Source: Acanthaster planci
Taxonomy: Eukaryota; Echinodermata; Asteroidea; Valvatida; Acanthasteridae
Direction: 5' to 3'
Length of the DNA: 16,305 nucleotides
Assembly: GCF_001949145.1 (NCBI RefSeq)
Contig: NW_019091481.1
Coordinates: 549,140-565,444, forward strand
The notes beneath the pieces were generated by a model. That model saw only the letters and a program-made list of their open reading frames with translations, did not search any database and was not told where the DNA came from. Below are positions 10,421 to 16,305 of the stretch, piece after piece. Each line of letters opens with the position of its first letter. Position 1 is the stretch's first letter. The translations under genes were made by a program, and so were the position numbers.

Positions 10421-10665
10421 AGTTTGCGGTACCCGCTGCTCCACCTGACTCAGACCGGCCAGGCGACCTCAGCAAGCTCGGTGGACGAGTGGTTAAAACG
10501 TCTGCACTAGTAAGCAGGAGGTCGTGGGTTTGAGTCCCACCCATGAAAGCTTGTGAATTTTTCGCAGAAAAAGCACTGAGCATACAGTGTTTATCTATAT
10601 ATGTTGGGTAGGGCAAAACCTGTTATTTAAATTAACATCTCCCCAACGCAAAAAAAAAAAAAAAA
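10421..10665 (+). mobile_element. tRNA-derived SINE with poly-A tail
   Basis: A tRNA-like head carries a pol III box A (TGGACGAGTGG, 10482-10492) and box B (GGTTTGAGTCC, 10527-10537). The D-stem GACG/CGTC and the T-arm stem GTGGG/CCCAC with loop TTTGAGT are perfect. The anticodon arm is degenerate, with an eight-base loop, so this is not a working tRNA. A body of about 100 bp follows and ends in 16 A's at 10650-10665, the usual retrotransposed tail. Imperfect flanking copies, TTTTGAAAAT (10411-10420) and TCTTGAAATT (10666-10675), match at 8 of 10 bases and may be an aged target-site duplication; the left boundary rests on this. It would depend on a LINE reverse transcriptase in trans. Confidence 0.6.
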
Positions 10666-11240
10666 TCTTGAAATTACATTTACATCTGTCAGAGTGGTAC
10701 AGAGCCATGCAGTGCAGTGAAATTATTTTTGTTATTCCAACATTGTATCAGATGTACATGAATCCATAAGATGAAAGACAACACAGTCTCGTCCACTGCA
10801 GACACTATAAGAGTTCATTGCACAATTCACTCAATCAATCGATTCACCAAGGACAAATTGAGACATGTTCATCTGCACGTACTCATCCAACTCAAGGAAC
10901 ACACATCTGCACATATCTTTAAACTCACCCATTAAAAGAAGACCTTCCTTCAAAATTAAATGCAAAATATATCACTCGTTGCTAATGATGCATATTGTAA
11001 CGTTATCAGATGTGGAGAATTCCCCAGACAGCGGAATAATGGGTTCCATTCAACTTTAAGGTACGCCTGTACTGAACTTAAATTTGCATTGTCATTTCCA
11101 AAGCTAATCGGTAGCACTGCTTGCATTTTGTAGGAGATCATATTGACCTGTAATTTCAAAATGTACATCTATCCATGGTACTCTGCAGCAAATGAGCTGT
11201 TTGCGTGCAACAACTCTTCAGGTCATACTCTGGACTTTAG
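10666..11240. other. Non-coding stretch, no supported gene
   Basis: AT-rich flank of the SINE. Short overlapping frames occur on both strands and nothing more is supported. Confidence 0.5.
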
Positions 11241-11363
11241 CAGAGGAACTGTGGGAACGTTGGGAGGACTTACCGAGTGGAACAGCTCAGTGACACTCAC
11301 TACATTGCTAATGAAGTCTCCATTGCTTGGATGATGTCATCAGTCATTTTGGCAGACTGGTGA
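11241..11363 (+). CDS. Weak candidate exon, strand uncertain
   Basis: After the acceptor-like ACTCTGGACTTTAG the plus strand is open for 40 codons, with internal residues such as GRTYRVEQLSDTHYIANEV, and closes with TGA at 11361-11363. Codons end in G or C more often than in the surroundings. On the opposite strand the same bases show a strong donor, CACTCG/GTAAGTCC at 11274/11273, and a second GTGAGT donor about 36 bp before it, with their own open readings (for example DGLLSNHQSAKMTDDIIQAM). The block therefore looks exonic from both sides and the strand cannot be settled by eye. No family is recognised. Confidence 0.2.
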   Translation, partial: QRNCGNVGRTYRVEQLSDTHYIANEVSIAWMMSSVILADW

Positions 11364-12725
11364 TTGCTAAGGAGACCATCCTTATCACTTGCTAAGTTGC
11401 ATCAAGGATAATGACTTCGTCTACCGGTTACCACTGAGATGCAGCAAAAACAGCGTAGAGTTCTACGTACAGTACAACAAAAACACATATATACATTCAT
11501 TACAATTTTCGTTGTCTTGATGATTGTGGTTGAAGCTTAAACAAGGGTGCATGTGGACTATTGTTAAAAATCATCCATGGATGTACAGTGACCTTTTCAT
11601 TATTTCTACACATGTACAAAATTGTAAACGAGAACGAGAATGAAAAGACAGTTTAAGAAGTGTTTTCATTTGTTTTAGACTTTTCATTTCAACATCATGT
11701 GCAAGGAAAATTGATACAGACCAAAATAAAAAAAAAATCAATCTGTGAGTTTGAAAAAACAAAACTTTCTCTTATGCAAGATGCCTCGATGTAATTTTTA
11801 TGAAGATGTGCAACAAATGTTGAATACATCAATGGATGTGCGTCAGTACAGAAATGTTATCTCCCTTTGCATTGTAGGAAGTCAACCAAATAATTATATT
11901 TGCCTCTTCACCCAGAAAACCAAACCTCCGAATACTGATTGGTTAACACCATGGCAACCATAATCATATGACGACACTGCAGATCATATTCATCACCATC
12001 TACAATTCTCGAATGGAAATGAGCATCTCCATGAAAATCTCATCCCTCAAAAAATAATGAGTAAAAAACATTTTATTGCAATACCACAGTTCAGTAATCA
12101 ACTACAAATGAGATGATTTCAAAAATGCCCTGATCATCATTTACTTGAAAATTAAAGAAAAGAAGTAAAACAGTAAAATTTCTTTCCATGTAATTAAAGA
12201 TATTTAATTAAAGAAATTTAAACTTTTGTTGTTATAAGCAAATGTTATATTGACAGTTCTCCTCTTAATGAGGTTCGACTGTGCAGTGTATTTGCAATCC
12301 ACTTCCACGAAAAAAATCTTGTATAAAACGCAAGTCATTGTAATCTGAAGGTACATGTGTACATACATGTATTCCAAAGATATCAGATTTCTTTCAGTTC
12401 TCTACTTTTTTAAATTTCATTCAAGGTGGTGATACTGGCCCAGAAAGGTTGAGGAGGGGTTACTAAATTTGTGAGTTGGGCTGCCTCACATTGAATAGGC
12501 AGGGGAAACTCTTGTACATGCATAATGTGTGACTGTTTCATGAGTTTGTTTCTTTATCGGTTCACACTGTCAGTCAGTTTCTTTTTTCATTTTCCTAAGG
12601 GGTTGACCATGAATCCATACAAAAATTATAATACTGTATGCTTAATGAATGAATAAAGAATAATTCACACTTAGTCATACAAAGTCAATTTGCTCACTGG
12701 TAATAGAAATCACACTTGGTCTCTT
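11364..12725. other. Non-coding stretch with small AT-rich repeats
   Basis: No supported gene. It contains a small tandem repeat of 14 bp (AATTAAAGATATTT then AATTAAAGAAATTT, 12194-12221), an X-box right half-site (CCATGGCAAC, 11949-11958) and a 14-base match to the tail of the tRNA-like element at 14822 (CAGTCAGTTTCTTT, 12571-12584). Confidence 0.5.
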
Positions 12726-12739
12726 GTTACCATGGCAAC
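12726..12739. promoter_or_regulatory. Perfect X-box (RFX binding site)
   Basis: GTTACCATGGCAAC matches the palindromic RFX consensus GTTNCCATGGNAAC at all positions. In animals such sites recruit RFX factors, often at promoters or enhancers of ciliary and neuronal genes. No transcript start is visible nearby, so an enhancer role is inference from motif quality alone. Confidence 0.45.
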
Positions 12740-12927
12740 GCACCATAAAAGCATCTGTTGTCATGCTTCAATTCTTGAAGGTGTATTTAAACAGCTAGAG
12801 TAACTCACCTCTTAGAAATCTCATTAAAATGTGGTGAAAAAACTAAACCACTGGTGAGCTAAAAATACATGGGCTCACAAAGGTCATGTACATGTAAGCA
12901 ACCTCCCTAGAGACAGAGTATGATGTA

Positions 12928-13045
12928 TATTGTCACATCAATTACAGTGTACAAGTACAGTAAAATTTCTATTAAAATCTTAAATGTATTGTCACATCAA
13001 TTACAGTGTACAAGTACAGTAAAATTTCTATTAAAATCTTAAATG
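12928..13045. repeat. Exact 59-bp tandem duplication
   Basis: Two head-to-tail copies, 12928-12986 and 12987-13045, are identical at all 59 positions by direct alignment. The unit starts TATTGTCACATCAATTACAG and ends ATCTTAAATG. Perfect identity in neutral-looking sequence points to a very recent event, a polymorphic allele or an assembly artefact. Confidence 0.95.
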
Positions 13046-13490
13046 TGCAGAAATATCCTTCAAAAGAGTGAAAGTCGTGAAAGTCGCTGCACATCTAAGT
13101 CTGCAACTACAAACAAACATGACTAAAGGAGCATTTTGGTCAAATGGTTTTGCTGGCATATCTCATGGAAAAAATATATATACATGTATACATGGGAACA
13201 ATTTGTTATTTTTAAAACAGTAATCAGCTTTAAGGGAAAACCTGTGTGAGATGTACACAAAGCCCTTAGATATGATACAAAAAGAATTCTTCAAAAATCT
13301 CAATGACAAACCTACATGTACATGTACAATAGTTGGGTTTTGCAATTTAAAAATAAATTGACAAAATTGACTGTGCATGCATGGATGTGGACATACATGC
13401 AAAAGTACAGTGTGATTAATGTTACTATGTATTGTAGTTTTGAACCACTATCTTCTACTGGTACAGTATATGTACGTTTATCGTGTGCAG
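13046..13490. other. Non-coding stretch, no supported gene
   Basis: AT-rich sequence with TACATGTA copies near 13181 and 13313 and overlapping frames on both strands that show no family features. Confidence 0.5.
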
Positions 13491-13788
13491 ATCCATTTGG
13501 AAAACAGGAAGGGGATTTTGCTGGATGGGATTTAAGTTGATTCAAAACCGCCTTGCTTCTTACATGCACTTCTATTCTTTGACGTTAACTGACATTTCCT
13601 TGTATGCTTTTGATGTGCTGTGGGAGGAAAGGTGCTTGCTGACATCTGCTTTCATGAATACATTTCATTTGTCTAATAAAACCTGGGAGTCTACAATCCC
13701 TTTACCCAAGATTTCAAAACAAGAGAGACCAGATTCTGCTTTTTATTCACTCAAGAGGAAATATCACATCACACAAAAAACAACATAA
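13491..13788 (+). CDS. Weak candidate terminal exon, function unknown
   Basis: An acceptor-like TTTATCGTGTGCAG ends at 13490. The frame entered after one base stays open for almost 100 codons to the TAA at 13786-13788. It contains TDISLYAFDVLWEERCLL in the middle and a basic C-terminal part ending KRKYHITQKTT. There is no known motif, no clear membrane segment and no close polyadenylation signal downstream. The length is only modestly unusual for this base composition, so a chance frame is quite possible. Confidence 0.18.
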
Positions 13789-14821
13789 GTACAGTGGTAA
13801 AGTTTAAGTTTTAATTTGGAACTACGTGATCAGATTTGAAAAACCTCTGAAAAACTTGATATTGTGTACTGTTATATGTTAAGTTAAGAAAGCAGCCATT
13901 TAGAAGCATTGGGTGCAAGTTGCAGCAATGAGCAGTATGATCTCGGTTTAGTTCTGGCTGCTAATATTGGGTAATTATGAATTGCATTATGGGACTTTTC
14001 ACCTGTCATTGTTTCCCACAAAAGAACCCTATTCACTGACAGTCACTGTGTGCATGATCAGAAAAACCATGATCAGATAAATACAAGAACATCACATACA
14101 ACCTGTCAGCTTGGTTTCTCAGGACAACACCATCAACATCACTAAAAGATCCCGAATATCAACACTGGCCAGTCCCGGATCCAAACAACCATCATTTCAA
14201 CCTGCAGTCGTAAATTCCCCATCCCAGTATCAGCTCATCAATTGACAAGCCACCGTGCTAAGACACCAATGTTGGTAACCATATGCTTTCTGAGTAAATT
14301 TGCTGTGCTGTCGGAGACAATTGAGTCCGCGGGGGAAAGGCAAGGCAATCAACTTCGTGATCTTGAAAGGAGGAACATCATAACAGGGAGGGAGACGATC
14401 TGTCCCAGGCAATTATGCGATGTACGTGTAGCAAGGGCTGTACATGTAGCTGTACAATGCAGTTGGAATGTATGGCAAGTGTCATGCAGTAACTCAGTCG
14501 TGAGCAACAAATAAAACAGTGTACTACGTGCACTTCATGATCAAATTCAGGACAAAAGAGCTCAACTGTTATTCAGTGCATCTGCATGCCCTTAAGCAAA
14601 ATGAATAAAGTTGCGCTGTAATGTCCACAATGTCATACGTATATCTGCCATGTACTAGTACCATTAGCAGGTGCATCAATTTCTTCAACTTCACCATTTC
14701 CCAGGTTGTATCATGTTATTTGGGTGTGATCCCTGGCTACATGGTGTTTCAGGTTTAATGGCTACTGGCTAGCACCGCCCCCAACAGACATATTGACAAA
14801 TGGGAAGAGCCACCAACGTAG
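13789..14821. other. Non-coding stretch with a CpG-richer pocket
   Basis: No supported gene. The part at 14300-14450 has more CpG and G (for example TCCGCGGGGG) than its neighbours and is open in one plus-strand frame (ETIESAGERQGNQLRDLERR), which could be an exon fragment, but no convincing splice pair bounds it. Confidence 0.45.
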
Positions 14822-14912
14822 GGCTGGATAGCTCAGTTGGTAGAGCACTGGTGCGGTGTTCCAGAGGTTGCAGGTTCAAATCCCGCTCCAGTCAGTTTCT
14901 TTGTTCGTTTTT
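14822..14912 (+). mobile_element. tRNA-like pol III element (SINE head or tRNA pseudogene)
   Basis: Bases 14822-14894 fold as a complete cloverleaf. The acceptor GGCTGGA/TCCAGTC has seven pairs with one G-U. The D-stem GCTC/GAGC is perfect. The anticodon stem CTGGT/TCCAG has one mismatch. The T-stem GCAGG/CCCGC has one A-C mismatch and the loop TTCAAAT. Box A (TAGCTCAGTTGG) and box B (GGTTCAAATCC) are intact and a T5 pol III stop lies at 14908-14912. The seven-base anticodon loop would carry GGT (Thr), which animals do not normally use, and has C instead of U at position 33. A SINE head or pseudogene therefore fits better than a working tRNA. No poly-A tail or target-site duplication was found, so the right end is uncertain. 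Confidence 0.6.
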
Positions 14913-15041
14913 AAAATTACTTCAACTAACAGCATTATTTCTTAATTGAGTCATCTGTTTCACATCCAGTGCAAAGAAGTCAGACTGATTGTCTTCCACA
15001 GGAAAAAAAGTGATCTGTCAACACAAACTTAGCTTCTAGTC

Positions 15042-15254
15042 AATCAATTTAAGAACTGGCATGTGTACATTTTTATATGCATTTCATATGCGCGACAAAA
15101 CTGTTCCAATGGTAGCATGTGTGAGGATATTGAATTTGGCAATGGAATCAATTTAAGAACAGGCATGTGTACATTTTTATATGCATTTCATATGCGCAAC
15201 AAAACTGTTCCAATGGTAGCATGTGCGAGGATATTGAATTTGGCAATGGAATCA
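15042..15254. repeat. 104-bp tandem duplication
   Basis: Copy one is 15042-15145 and copy two 15146-15249, followed by five bases (AATCA) of a third start. The copies differ at three positions by direct alignment: T/A in AACTGGC, G/A in GCGCGAC and T/C in ATGTGTGAG. The unit includes the near-palindromic TATGCATTTCATATGC. As 104 is not a multiple of three, an open frame crossing both copies reads them in different frames, which argues against coding. Confidence 0.95.
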
Positions 15255-16152
15255 CGGAGCTGCAGTGGTAAAATAAAGGGTCCATTCTAAAACAAAAATG
15301 GCCTTTAAAAATCCCAACGGTATCAAAGTCAGTGAACAGCAATGTAATAAAATGGGATGAAAATTCAGTTTGCGCAAAGATACATGTACATGTATTTGTC
15401 CATAGGTAGAATGAGGCTTACAGCCCATGAGGTCCATGGAAAAACAAAGAGTTGAACACCCCTTCAAAGTTTAATATCCTACACTACACTGCAAAGTGAC
15501 AGTTTTCAACTTGAAGCTCCATTTTGTGGTGAATGGTCACTGATTACAGGGCTCGGTAGTTATGTTTGTTCTTATCTAAGAGACATTTCCTAATGTTTGA
15601 CGCCAGCTCATCCCAAATTTGCTTAGAAACATGTAGAAAAAACTGCTATCAGTATTTGATTTCATTGTTGCTCTCAGATTCATTTATTTCCTTTCATGCC
15701 AACAAAAATGTACAGGTACCTATTTATCTACTGAAAAATACAAACAACACCGTTACCATGACAACGGCACAGACTGCTTTCTTTTCCTCCTACAAAAATG
15801 ATGAGATGGATAAGTAAACACTAATGAGCAAACATAATCTTGATCAATTTCACAACAGCAAAAACGAATGGCTTTCAATCTTGACATGTCCAACAGATCT
15901 AAAAGTGCTTGTGACCGTCATTTACTTAAGAAACATTTCAATCCAATTTGTCCCCAAGTGTTTTCTGACCAGTAAATAATGTCTGAGACAAGACAGTTGG
16001 CTGGATTCTACAGACGTTGAGCAAACATCAAAAAAAGATAACAATCCCAACTGGCCAAGTCAATTTAAACATTGTCTCTTTGAACTGTATCAACTTGAGC
16101 AAGAGTGGTGTAGTGAGAGCTTCACTATGGGGGAAAACAGGGAGTAACTATG
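15255..16152. other. Non-coding stretch, no supported gene
   Basis: AT-rich sequence with a doubled TACATGTA near 15380 and an X-box-like site at 15752. Short frames on both strands show no family features. Confidence 0.5.
15752..15765. promoter_or_regulatory. X-box-like site (RFX family), one mismatch
   Basis: GTTACCATGACAAC matches GTTNCCATGGNAAC at all positions but one (A for G in the right half-site). It is the second-strongest member, with 2068-2081, of a dispersed set of X-box-like sites in the window. Confidence 0.3.
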
Positions 16153-16305
16153 CAGGGCTGGATTTCACACTGAGGGGGGCTGCAAGTCACAGTGGGCAAC
16201 CAGGGGGGGCGGGATGTCAAAGTGGGCAACCAGGGGGGGGCTGGATGCCACAGTGGGCAACTAGGGGGGGGCTGCATGTCACAGTGGGCAACCAGGGGGG
16301 GCTGG
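16153..16305. repeat. G-rich minisatellite, 29-31 bp unit, cut by the window edge
   Basis: G-runs of 6 to 8 bases start at 16174, 16203, 16233, 16264 and 16295, a spacing of 29-31 bp. Between them a conserved spacer reads roughly CTGGATGTCACAGTGGGCAA. A degenerate first unit begins near 16153. Unit length varies with the G-run, so it is not a coding repeat. Plus-strand G-runs plus the internal GTGGG make G-quadruplex formation plausible. The array continues past 16305. Confidence 0.92.

Noticed and set aside
10065-10448. Plus-strand open frame of 127 codons
   Set aside because: Pyrimidine-rich sequence gives Ser/Leu/Phe runs; its end enters the SINE, so it is not a conserved gene.
14822-14894. 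Working tRNA-Thr gene
   Set aside because: Anticodon GGT is not normally used in animals, position 33 is C, and the T-stem has an A-C mismatch.
15063-15290. Open frame across the 104-bp duplication
   Set aside because: The two copies are read in different frames, which is expected by chance and not for a protein repeat.
1-16305. CRISPR array, operon, phage or insertion sequence
   Set aside because: No regularly spaced identical repeats with unique spacers, no dense same-strand genes and no transposase frame. The only regular array (16153-16305) has conserved spacers and variable G-runs, so it is a minisatellite.

Overview
This window looks like AT-rich, non-coding-dominated nuclear DNA from an animal. 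There is no dense gene packing, no ribosome binding site/operon layout and no phage or bacterial signature. Both strands carry only short open frames, none of which I recognise as a known protein. The eukaryotic signs are two tRNA-like pol III elements (one with a poly-A tail), strong intron-type splice signals, tandem satellite-like repeats and one perfect RFX-type X-box. The palindrome TACATGTA, counted by eye at roughly 27 copies, is far above chance. From memory this is common in marine invertebrates such as sea urchins or amphioxus, so I lean to a marine invertebrate deuterostome, but the window cannot prove it.

Layout: 1-2100 is non-coding with a perfect CRE palindrome and an X-box-like site. 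2150-3255 holds the best candidate exons on the + strand: three short blocks with good acceptor/donor signals and open frames, probably part of one intron-rich gene that is not identifiable here. 3256-6700 is intron or intergenic DNA with a (GTACAT)n microsatellite at 5571-5667. 6717-6857 is one more possible + exon. 7282-7715 has two possible minus-strand exons; the outer one ends in a hydrophobic segment and a stop. 8880-9550 is a minus-strand zone that looks coding in pieces but is broken across frames, possibly a relic. 10421-10665 is a tRNA-headed SINE with a poly-A tail. 11241-11363 is an exon-like block with conflicting strand signals. 12726-12739 is a perfect X-box. 12928-13045 is an exact 59-bp tandem duplication. 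14822-14912 is a near-complete tRNA cloverleaf, probably a SINE head or tRNA pseudogene. 15042-15254 is a 104-bp tandem duplication. 16153-16305 is a G-rich minisatellite running off the right edge.

I see no complete gene and no evidence for a new multi-gene system. The most interesting items are the repeats, the SINEs, the X-box set and the exon cluster. All coding calls are candidate exons judged by splice sites and open frame only, with low to moderate confidence.
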